DNA from: Actinomycetes bacterium
GTDB lineage: Bacteria > Actinomycetota > Acidimicrobiia > Acidimicrobiales > Palsa-688
Assembly (NCBI GenBank): GCA_021827285.1
Contig: JAKAWM010000015.1
Span: 1-14,274, forward strand
DNA: 14,274 bases
Direction of reading: 5' to 3'
The position numbers and the translations under genes are program-made. The notes below the pieces were generated by a model that saw only the letters and a program-made list of their open reading frames with translations, was not told the origin of the DNA and ran no database searches. Below, one piece after another: positions 7,714-13,723 of this stretch; the stretch's first letter is position 1; each line of letters starts with the position of its first letter.

Positions 7714-8631
7714 CTAACTTGCCTCGGGGAAAACATAGACTTCAGGCTGGCCCAGCAAATCCTCGCTCCGCCCAGCCTGGCGTAGGGCCTCCGCTCCCCC
7801 CACGATCTCCATGATCTCGGTGGTAATGGCATCCTGGCGGGCACGGTTCATGGCGCGGGTGAACGTCTTCACCAGATCCTCGGCGTTGTCGGTGGCAGCC
7901 TGCATAGCTCGCTGCTGGGCGACATGAAAAGAGGCAGCCGACTCGAGCAATGCCGCGTACAACTGGGCCTCGATCCAGCGGGGCAGAAGCTCCTCCATGA
8001 TGGTCTCGGGACCGGGCTCGAACTCAAAACTGGCCTCGTGCCCCGCCTCGCCAGCCGCAGGGACAGGGACGAGCGTGCTGATCTCGGCCCGCTGGTTGCC
8101 GGTGGACAAAAAGCGAGTGCTGACGACCAGGGCGCGGCCCACCCGGCCATCGGAAACAGCATCGACGACAGGCGCCGCTACCCTAACCGCGTCCTCGAAG
8201 CTGGGCCGGTCGGCAAAGCCGGTAAAGGCGTGGGCCAACGGGGCGCCTTGAAACCGAAAATAGCTCTGCACCTTGCGGCCCACTCCCACCACCAGGGGGC
8301 TCCGAACGTGGTCATCTCCCAGGACCTCCTCAGCCATCCGGAGGACAGAAGAATTGAACGCGCCGCACAGCCCCCGGTCCGCCCCGATCACTACCACGGC
8401 GCTGGCTTGTCCTGACCCGGTAAAAAGGGGGTGAGCGCTCGCCTCGGGAGTGTTGGACAGTTCTTGCACCACTTCTTCCAGGCGGGCAACGTAGGGTTCC
8501 GCCATCGATAGCGCACGCTGGGCGCGCGCTATCCGGGAGGCGGCAATGAGCTGCATGGCGCGCGTGATCTTTTGGGTAGATCGGATGCTGCGGATACGGT
8601 GACGAAGGAGGCGCTCCTGTTCCGCGGCCAT
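7714..8631 (-). CDS. atpG: ATP synthase gamma subunit
   Basis: This is the rotating shaft of F1, linking the c-ring to the alpha/beta hexamer. The 305 residues are of normal length. The N-terminal helix has the family pattern RHRIRSIRSTQKITRAMQLI (11-30). The central Rossmann-like domain contains VVVIGADRGLCGAFNSS. The C-terminal helix contains NRARQDAITTEIMEIVGGAE, the usual signature. Between about residues 195 and 215 is a loop rich in Gly, Ala and Glu. The ATG follows the TAA stop of atpA with no bases between and has only a weak G-rich ribosome site, so translation is probably coupled to atpA. Confidence 0.97.
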   Translation of the reverse strand: MAAEQERLLRHRIRSIRSTQKITRAMQLIAASRIARAQRALSMAEPYVARLEEVVQELSNTPEASAHPLFTGSGQASAVVVIGADRGLCGAFNSSVLRMAEEVLGDDHVRSPLVVGVGRKVQSYFRFQGAPLAHAFTGFADRPSFEDAVRVAAPVVDAVSDGRVGRALVVSTRFLSTGNQRAEISTLVPVPAAGEAGHEASFEFEPGPETIMEELLPRWIEAQLYAALLESAASFHVAQQRAMQAATDNAEDLVKTFTRAMNRARQDAITTEIMEIVGGAEALRQAGRSEDLLGQPEVYVFPEAS

Positions 8632-10284
8632 TTAGGCGCTCGCCCCCGTGGCCTTGGCCGCGGCCCGCTCGGATGCCGGGAGCGTCTCGGCTGGCCGGTC
8701 CGCCACGTCGGGCACGGCTGGCCCTGGCTCCGCCGGCCCAGGCCCTGGCTCCCCACGGGGCGCGGGCAAGGCCGAACCGGCAAAGCCCTTCTTGGCGGCC
8801 TTGATGGCCCGCTCCAAGTCCTCCTTGGCCGGAAGTTGCTTGGAGCTGCGGATATGCTCCAGCAAGCCGGCCTCATTGGCCCGCAAGTGCTGGAGCAGGA
8901 CAGCCTCAAAAGCCCGCACGTCTTCAAGGTTGACGTCGTCCAAGAACCCGGAGGTGCCCGCGTAAATGACGACTACTTGTTCTTCGACCCCCATGGGCAT
9001 GTTTTGCGGCTGCTTCAGTAGTTCGGTCAGGCGCGCGCCCCGGTCCAGCTGGGCGCGGGACACCTTGTCCAGCTCGGAGCCGAAGGTGGCAAAGGCCTGC
9101 AGCTCCCTGTACTGAGCCAGGTCTATTTTGAGCGAACCCGAAACATCTTTCATGGCCTTGATTTGAGCATTGCCACCGACACGAGAAACGGATAGCCCAA
9201 CGTTCATAGCTGGACGAACGCCGGCATAAAACAGGTCCGTGTCCAGGAATATTTGCCCGTCGGTTATGGAGATCACGTTGGTCGGGATGTATGCGGAGAT
9301 GTCGCCCGCCTTGGTCTCGACGATGGGCAAAGCGGTGAGCGAACCCCCGCCCAGGTCGTCTGACAACTTGGCGGCTCGCTCCAAAAGGCGGCTGTGCAGG
9401 TAAAAGACGTCCCCTGGGTAGGCCTCCCGCCCGGGGGGCCGGCGCAAGAGGAGCGAGAGAGTTCGGTAAGCCTCCGCCTGCTTGGAGAGGTCGTCGTAGA
9501 TTATCAGGGCGTGCTCGCCCTTTTCCATCCAATACTGGCCCATGGCGCACCCGGCATAAGGTGCGAGGTACTTATAGGGTGCAGGGTCCGACGCCGGGGC
9601 AATGACCACGACCGTGTAGTCCATGGCCCCGTGGGCGCGCAGCGTGTCGACGGTCTGAGCTATGGTCGAGCCCTTTTGCCCGATCGCCACATAAATGCAC
9701 TTGACTCCTTGGCCACGCTGGTTGATTATGGTGTCCACGGCGAGGACGGTCTTTCCGGTTTTCCGGTCACCGATCAGCAGCTCTCGCTGGCCCCGCCCGA
9801 TCGGAGTCATGGAGTCGATGACCTTGATACCGGTCTGGAGAGGCTCCTTCACGGGCTGGCGGGAGACGATGCCGGGGGCCTGTATTTCCAACCGCCTGGC
9901 CTCATTGGTCGCAATCGGGCCCAGGCCGTCGAGCGGCCTGCCCAAGGGGTCAACCACCCGGCCAAGCATGGCGTCACCGACGGGTACAGAGAGGATCCGC
10001 CCAGTGGCCCGGACCAACTGACCCTCCTGGAGCCCGGAAGTGTCCCCCAGGACGACGGCGCCGATAGCATCCTCGTCCAGGTTGAGGGCGATGGCGACCA
10101 CCCCGCCCTCGAACTCCAACAGCTCGTTGACGGCGGCATTGGGCAGCCCGCTGACGCGTGCTATGCCGTCTCCTATGTCCAAGATGCGCCCCACCTCTTC
10201 GCTGGTGACGCCGGGGACAAAGCCCCCCAGGTTGCGGCGCAGCACCTCGGCGATCTCGGCGGCATCAATGCTCAGCTCAGCCAT
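8632..10284 (-). CDS. atpA: ATP synthase alpha subunit with C-terminal tail
   Basis: This is the non-catalytic nucleotide-binding subunit of F1 and alternates with beta. It has 550 residues. The Walker A motif is GDRKTGKT (172-179). The arginine-finger region is in the segment ISAYIPTNVISITDGQIFLD followed by RPAMNVGLSVSRVGG. The start at ATG 10284 (MAELSIDAAEI) matches the family; an in-frame extension upstream would overlap atpH widely. AAAGGA lies ten bases upstream. The last 48 residues (about 503-550) are a Pro/Ala/Glu-rich tail beyond the C-terminal helical domain. Mycobacterial alpha subunits also carry a C-terminal extension that restrains ATP hydrolysis; whether this tail does the same is not known. 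It overlaps the end of atpH by 8 bases. Confidence 0.98.
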   Translation of the reverse strand: MAELSIDAAEIAEVLRRNLGGFVPGVTSEEVGRILDIGDGIARVSGLPNAAVNELLEFEGGVVAIALNLDEDAIGAVVLGDTSGLQEGQLVRATGRILSVPVGDAMLGRVVDPLGRPLDGLGPIATNEARRLEIQAPGIVSRQPVKEPLQTGIKVIDSMTPIGRGQRELLIGDRKTGKTVLAVDTIINQRGQGVKCIYVAIGQKGSTIAQTVDTLRAHGAMDYTVVVIAPASDPAPYKYLAPYAGCAMGQYWMEKGEHALIIYDDLSKQAEAYRTLSLLLRRPPGREAYPGDVFYLHSRLLERAAKLSDDLGGGSLTALPIVETKAGDISAYIPTNVISITDGQIFLDTDLFYAGVRPAMNVGLSVSRVGGNAQIKAMKDVSGSLKIDLAQYRELQAFATFGSELDKVSRAQLDRGARLTELLKQPQNMPMGVEEQVVVIYAGTSGFLDDVNLEDVRAFEAVLLQHLRANEAGLLEHIRSSKQLPAKEDLERAIKAAKKGFAGSALPAPRGEPGPGPAEPGPAVPDVADRPAETLPASERAAAKATGASA

Positions 10285-11263
10285 GAGTCTGGGGTCCTTT
10301 CGGTACAGGGTTAACGCCAAGCTGACCTTGCTCAGCCATACGATGCGGGGAGCCGGGGGGTGTGGCCAGCAACTCCCTTGCCACCTCAAGGCGTCGGCGC
10401 AAGCTGCCGTCCACCACGGTACCTCCCACCGTAGCGACAAAGCCACCCAGCAACTTGGGAGCCTGGGTGACGCGGACCTCGACATCGTAGCCAGTCAACT
10501 TGCGCAGGGATGAGGCCAGCCGCTGGCGCTGGGTAGCCCCCAGCTCACCGGCGACCTCTACCACGGCGACGCGGCGTTGACCCTCAGCCGCCACACGCTC
10601 GACTAGTGCCCCGAGCAGGGCCAGATAATCGCGGGCCCGACCGGTACGGGCGGCGTAGCCCGCCATCCGGGTGGCCTCGGCAACAGCCCGGCCCTCCAGC
10701 AGGTCCTTGACAATGGCTTGACGAACTTCGCCGGGAAGCTCGCCCAGGCACAGCGTGCCGACCAAAGCCTCGCTGCCTTCCACCGTGCGCATGAAACGGA
10801 AAAGGTGCTCCTCTATATCACCAAGGCCGGTGCTCCGGCCCGAGCGGGTTGGCTGGGACGGGACAGCAGCCAGGACGGCCGTGGCGTAACCGTCAAGGCG
10901 GTCGAGCGCCGAGGCGCGCCCGAGTGGTCCCTGGTAGCGCGGCTCGCCATGGTCCCGGATAGCTCCTGCCGCCGTGGCCAGGGCTCTTACGTCGCCGGCG
11001 TAGTCGCCCGCCGGGCCCGCCTGGGCCGCGAAGCTGAGCAGCCCGAGTACCGGTCCCGACACCTTGGCGGCAACGAGGTCATGGACGATAGCGGTCCTGG
11101 TGGGCGCCGAAATAGTGTCGGTCGTGAGCACCCCGCGCAGGTCGTCCGAGACCTTGAGCACCTCGGAGAAGCCGCGCAGCTCGGCCGCCAACCCGACCAT
11201 CGCTGGGCTACCCCTGAGCTCCTCGAAGATAGCCTCCGCGTAGCCCCAGACCCGTTCGCGCAC
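10277..11263 (-). CDS. atpH: ATP synthase delta subunit with duplicated N-domain
   Basis: This peripheral-stalk subunit (OSCP homologue) holds b onto the top of F1. It has 328 residues, against about 180 in most bacteria. Two OSCP-type N-domains are visible in tandem: about 3-100 (GYAEAIFEEL, then SDDLRGVLTTD, then AIVHDL) and about 119-222 (GYATAVLAAV, then GDIEEHLFRF, then AIVKDLLEG). A single C-domain follows at about 229-300, containing YDVEVRVTQAPKLLGGFVA (259-277). As I recall it, the same doubled N-domain occurs in the Streptomyces delta and in the mycobacterial b-delta fusion. Here there is no fused b segment or membrane helix. The last 28 residues are a non-conserved tail running into atpA. 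The GTG start shares one base with the TAG stop of atpF. Confidence 0.94.
   Translation of the reverse strand: MRERVWGYAEAIFEELRGSPAMVGLAAELRGFSEVLKVSDDLRGVLTTDTISAPTRTAIVHDLVAAKVSGPVLGLLSFAAQAGPAGDYAGDVRALATAAGAIRDHGEPRYQGPLGRASALDRLDGYATAVLAAVPSQPTRSGRSTGLGDIEEHLFRFMRTVEGSEALVGTLCLGELPGEVRQAIVKDLLEGRAVAEATRMAGYAARTGRARDYLALLGALVERVAAEGQRRVAVVEVAGELGATQRQRLASSLRKLTGYDVEVRVTQAPKLLGGFVATVGGTVVDGSLRRRLEVARELLATPPGSPHRMAEQGQLGVNPVPKGPQTHG
10295..10300 (-). promoter_or_regulatory. Ribosome binding site of atpA
   Basis: AAAGGA lies ten bases before ATG 10284, inside the end of atpH. The spacing is a little long, but together with the family N-terminus it supports this start. Confidence 0.5.
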
Positions 11264-11835
11264 TACTCGCCCGTCCTCAATTGGGCCCCGCTCGAGGCTT
11301 GCTGGCTTCCCGCCAGCTGGCTAGAGGAGGTCATCTCGGCCTCTAGCTCGGCGATCGCTCGCTCGATCAGCTGCTCCTGATTGGCCAGCGATATACCCTC
11401 TCCCAGCACCTTTTCGACCGCGGCCATCACGAGGTCAGCCACTTGCGAACGCAGCTGGTCAGCGGCGCGCCTGGCCGAAGCGTCGATATCGGAACTGGCC
11501 CGCGATACTAGGCGCCGGTACTCCTCCTCGCCCTGCTGGCGGAGCTCTTGGCGCACCTGCTCGCCCAGCCTGGCCGCCTCGTCGCGCAGCGCCCTGCCCT
11601 CCGCGCGCGCCTGGTCGATGGCCCGACGAGCCTCCTCTTCGGCTCTTTGAGCTCGCTCGCGGGCTTCAGCCGCCTCGGCCAGAGCTTGGTCGATCGTCTG
11701 CTGGCGCTTCTCCATGGCTCGGTTGACCGGTGGCAACACCCACTTGGCAATGATCCCGAGCACCAGCAAGAAGGCCAGCAGCTCTACGACCAACGTCGCG
11801 TTCGGGACGAGGAAGTTGGAGGAAGCTACGAACAC
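11263..11835 (-). CDS. atpF: ATP synthase b subunit
   Basis: This is the peripheral-stalk subunit that anchors F1 to the membrane sector. It has 190 residues. One membrane helix lies at about 13-36 (VVELLAFLLVLGIIAKWVLP). A long charged coiled coil (about 40-168) follows, rich in Glu, Ala and Arg. A Ser/Gln-rich tail of about 20 residues ends the protein and is not typical. There is a single b gene, so the stalk is presumably a b homodimer, unlike the b plus b-delta arrangement of mycobacteria. The start is GTG, four bases after the atpE stop. The ribosome site is weak and G-rich, so coupling to atpE is likely. Confidence 0.96.
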   Translation of the reverse strand: MFVASSNFLVPNATLVVELLAFLLVLGIIAKWVLPPVNRAMEKRQQTIDQALAEAAEARERAQRAEEEARRAIDQARAEGRALRDEAARLGEQVRQELRQQGEEEYRRLVSRASSDIDASARRAADQLRSQVADLVMAAVEKVLGEGISLANQEQLIERAIAELEAEMTSSSQLAGSQQASSGAQLRTGE

Positions 11836-11839
11836 CCGA

Positions 11840-12100
11840 CTACCCCGTCGCCAGCACGAAAACGAACAGCACTGCCAACGCGAAGTTTATGAAGAACATG
11901 CCCTCGACGAGCGCCACGATCAGGAACATGGTGGAGTAGAGGCGCCCCTGGACCTCAGGTTGCCGAGCAATACCCGCGATTGTCGCGCTGCCCGCGAGGC
12001 CATCACCCAAACCGGCACCAATGGCACCACCACCAAGTGCCAGACCGCTGCCTGCAAATGCTCCTGCCATCTCGATAGCCTTCTCGAGGCTCGCAGCCAT
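11840..12100 (-). CDS. atpE: ATP synthase c subunit (proteolipid)
   Basis: This is the ring-forming membrane subunit that carries protons. It has 86 residues in two helices joined by the polar loop ARQPE (45-49), which touches gamma and epsilon. Helix 1 has the glycine packing pattern GGGAIGAGLGDG (23-34). Helix 2 carries the proton-binding Glu66 in ALVEGMFFINF (63-73). Asp33 aligns with Asp28 of M. tuberculosis. The residues around Glu66 lack the Ser/Thr and Tyr of sodium-binding rings, so a proton ring is inferred. Met68 aligns with M. tuberculosis Ala63. The ATG at 12100 has AAGGAG six bases upstream; the 16-residue in-frame upstream extension is charged and is rejected. Confidence 0.98.
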   Translation of the reverse strand: MAASLEKAIEMAGAFAGSGLALGGGAIGAGLGDGLAGSATIAGIARQPEVQGRLYSTMFLIVALVEGMFFINFALAVLFVFVLATG

Positions 12101-12106
12101 CGTGTT

Positions 12107-12112
12107 CTCCTT
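12107..12112 (-). promoter_or_regulatory. Strong ribosome binding site of atpE
   Basis: AAGGAG sits six bases before ATG 12100 in the 25-base atpB-atpE gap. It is the best ribosome site of the operon. This fits the need to make about ten c subunits per complex. Confidence 0.85.
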
Positions 12113-12125
12113 CTCGTTTGTGGAC

Positions 12126-12875
12126 CTAATGCGCTTCTTCGACGGCAAACTGCCAGTAGAGCACCGTCAGTAGGGCGAAGATGAACGCCTGTAACAGACC
12201 AATAAACATGTCGAACAACTTCCACGCCACCGTAACCGGGACGCTGAAAAAGGCGCCGTACCAGGGGATCGCAAGAAGAAGAGCGATCATTATCCCGCCG
12301 GCAAATATGTTACCGAAAAGTCGTAACGCCAGAGAAAGCGGGTTGGTGACGAAAGTTTCCAGGATGCGGATGGGGGCTAGAAAACGCGGCTTCCCAAAAA
12401 AGGACTTGACATACCCGGCCGAGCCCTTGGCTCTGATGCCCGAGGCCGTCGTCATTACCAGGACACAGACTGCCAGAGCGTACACAGTGTTAACGTCAGC
12501 ACTAGGCGATGGGAGGTAGTCGGTGGAGTGATAAAAGCCAGGTAGCAGCTCAACCCAGTTAGCAACAAGTATGAGGACGAACAAAGTCACGGCGATCGGG
12601 ACAACGTGCCGGTAGCGCTTGCCGAGGCTATTTTCGACTTGCTCTCCCGCGGCCCCGATGACGAATTCCCAAAAGAGCTGCACCTTATTAGGTGTAGAGG
12701 CTGTCGCCTTGCGCCGTACGTAAAAGCCCAAGACCAGGACAACGGCACAGGCGATCCCAGTCGTCCAAATGGTGTCGATATCGAGTGTCAGGCCGGCGAT
12801 CTTGGTAGTGACGTGTTGGCCCACCGGTATGTGGGGAAAAGCGAGGAAGCGTTCAGTCAACACGCTGGCCTCCAT
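12126..12875 (-). CDS. atpB: ATP synthase a subunit
   Basis: This membrane subunit forms the two proton half-channels next to the c-ring. It has 249 residues and five to six membrane helices. The essential arginine is Arg185 in NPLSLALRLFGNIFAGG (178-194), the counterpart of E. coli Arg210. The last helix has GLLQAFIFALLTVLYWQF (226-243), with Gln229 matching E. coli Gln252. Conserved NWVELLPG is at 106-113. Two starts compete: ATG 12875 with a weak AGGA about ten bases upstream, or GTG 12863 with a perfect GGAGG five bases upstream (giving 245 residues). It overlaps the end of the AtpI-like gene by 23 or 11 bases depending on the start. Confidence 0.97.
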   Translation of the reverse strand: MEASVLTERFLAFPHIPVGQHVTTKIAGLTLDIDTIWTTGIACAVVLVLGFYVRRKATASTPNKVQLFWEFVIGAAGEQVENSLGKRYRHVVPIAVTLFVLILVANWVELLPGFYHSTDYLPSPSADVNTVYALAVCVLVMTTASGIRAKGSAGYVKSFFGKPRFLAPIRILETFVTNPLSLALRLFGNIFAGGIMIALLLAIPWYGAFFSVPVTVAWKLFDMFIGLLQAFIFALLTVLYWQFAVEEAH

Positions 12876-13332
12876 CCGGCTCGGTCCTGGCAGGCTCGAC
12901 CCTGGCGGAGGGAGCGGGTTGGACCGGCATGGCCAATTGGCCTCGATGGTAGCGCAGGAGCGCCCGAAGGGCCGCCATCATGAGCAGAGCCTGGAAGGCG
13001 ACCAGGCCACCCAGCATCCCGAACCCCATTGGCCTTACGAAGTACACAAGGACCAGGGTGGCCAGGGTTAGTGCCCCGAGCCGGCTGGCAACCGTCCCGG
13101 CATACGGTTTGGCCCGCAGGCGACCCTCCGTTGTGGTGTACCTCACGGTGGACACCTGAAAGAGGCGGTGGTTTACAACGGCGCCCGCCAAGCCCAAAAC
13201 AACCCCCACGCCCGCGAGTGGTTGGCCCAGGACGGCCGTAACCGCGACGGCAGCCAGGGCAACCAGGGCGGACGTGATGAGCGTCCGCCGCACGACGGCA
13301 TCCACTTGCAGGACAGGGAAGTCTGTGAGCAT
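12853..13332 (-). CDS. atpI: AtpI-like membrane protein (ATP synthase I family)
   Basis: This 159-residue protein has four predicted membrane helices: about 17-36, 38-58, 83-100 and 104-126. A basic loop (about 60-82) lies between helices 2 and 3. The C-terminal 30 residues are a Pro/Arg/Glu-rich cytoplasmic tail. Its position directly before atpB matches the small membrane gene at that place in M. tuberculosis (Rv1303) and atpI elsewhere. AtpI proteins assist c-ring assembly or stability in some bacteria. Sequence motifs are weak, so the assignment rests on size, helices and neighbours. The ATG at 13332 has a moderate GAGAAG-type ribosome site. A 131-base gap precedes it. Confidence 0.75.
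   Translation of the reverse strand: MLTDFPVLQVDAVVRRTLITSALVALAAVAVTAVLGQPLAGVGVVLGLAGAVVNHRLFQVSTVRYTTTEGRLRAKPYAGTVASRLGALTLATLVLVYFVRPMGFGMLGGLVAFQALLMMAALRALLRYHRGQLAMPVQPAPSARVEPARTEPDGGQRVD
12869..12873 (-). promoter_or_regulatory. Ribosome binding site favouring a GTG start for atpB
   Basis: GGAGG at ideal spacing (five bases) before GTG 12863 partly overlaps the alternative ATG at 12875. On ribosome-site strength, the GTG start is more likely than the ATG. Confidence 0.55.
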
Positions 13333-13385
13333 CGCTTCTCAGTACTGGGGGCTCGTGCCCGCAGGCACCGTTGGGCCTTGGGGCT

Positions 13386-13410
13386 CTTATATGTTACTAG
13401 CCTGGCCAGG
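13386..13410 (-). promoter_or_regulatory. Possible promoter or operator upstream of atpI/atpB
   Basis: The 131-base gap between the AtpZ- and AtpI-like genes is one of only two sizeable gaps in the minus-strand run. On the minus strand it contains TATAAG (13391-13386), which resembles a -10 box. Just upstream is the perfect 10-base palindrome cctggccagg (13401-13410). No good -35 box is present at 17 bases. A small stem, gtgcc/ggcac, lies further downstream. This could be an internal atp promoter, but the support is weak. Confidence 0.25.
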
Positions 13411-13463
13411 GTGGCTCGCTAAGGCCTCTCGTCCCCAATCCCCGGGGCCAGGGGGCCACGAGC

Positions 13464-13721
13464 TCAGCCGTGCCGGCGCAGTTCCGAGCGGGTGGCCAGC
13501 ACCGCAACGGCGAGCCCGGCCACCAGGCCGACCATGAGGAACAGCGGCAGCGTACCGAGGACGTGATCGAGGAGCCAACCTAAGGCGCCCCCGCTGAGCA
13601 GGCAGAACGCGTCGACCATGCCCAGGCCGGCATAAGCCCACGGGCCCGGGTAGGCCCGGTCGGTCTCTTCGGGTGGTTCGGGCCGGCGGCGGCCCGGCTT
13701 GGGTGGCTGATCGCCCGTCAC
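13464..13721 (-). CDS. AtpZ/AtpI family small membrane protein
   Basis: This 85-residue protein begins with about 27 Pro/Arg/Glu-rich residues and then has two membrane helices, about 30-50 and 55-76. The first contains GLGMVDAFCLLSGGALGWLL (32-51) and the second LPLFLMVGLVAGLAVAVL (58-75). It ends in RSELRRHG. This is the size, topology and glycine pattern of the AtpZ / ATP-synthase gene-1 family, found beside atpI and atpB. Such proteins are linked to ATP synthase assembly or to divalent cation handling. I set the start at GTG 13721, where GGAG lies six bases upstream and two bases separate it from the WecA stop. A longer in-frame reading upstream is Gln/Pro/Arg-rich shadow of the WecA tail and is rejected. 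Confidence 0.8.
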   Translation of the reverse strand: MTGDQPPKPGRRRPEPPEETDRAYPGPWAYAGLGMVDAFCLLSGGALGWLLDHVLGTLPLFLMVGLVAGLAVAVLATRSELRRHG

Positions 13722-13723
13722 GA

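Noticed and set aside
9394..10314. Long plus-strand open frame opposite atpA (306 codons)
   Set aside because: It is antisense to a certain gene, resembles no family I know, and such frames are common in GC-rich DNA. The same applies to plus-strand frames at 914-1825, 4083-5069, 5916-6587 and 7095-7814.
10277..11835. A mycobacterial-type b-delta fusion
   Set aside because: A complete separate b with its own stop is present. The delta gene starts at a GTG overlapping that stop by one base, and its protein has no membrane helix.
11840..12100. Sodium-translocating c-ring
   Set aside because: The sodium ligands around the helix-2 Glu (Ser/Thr after it and a Tyr further on) and the helix-1 Gln are missing. 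Gly67, Phe69, Phe70 and Asp33 fit the actinobacterial proton type.
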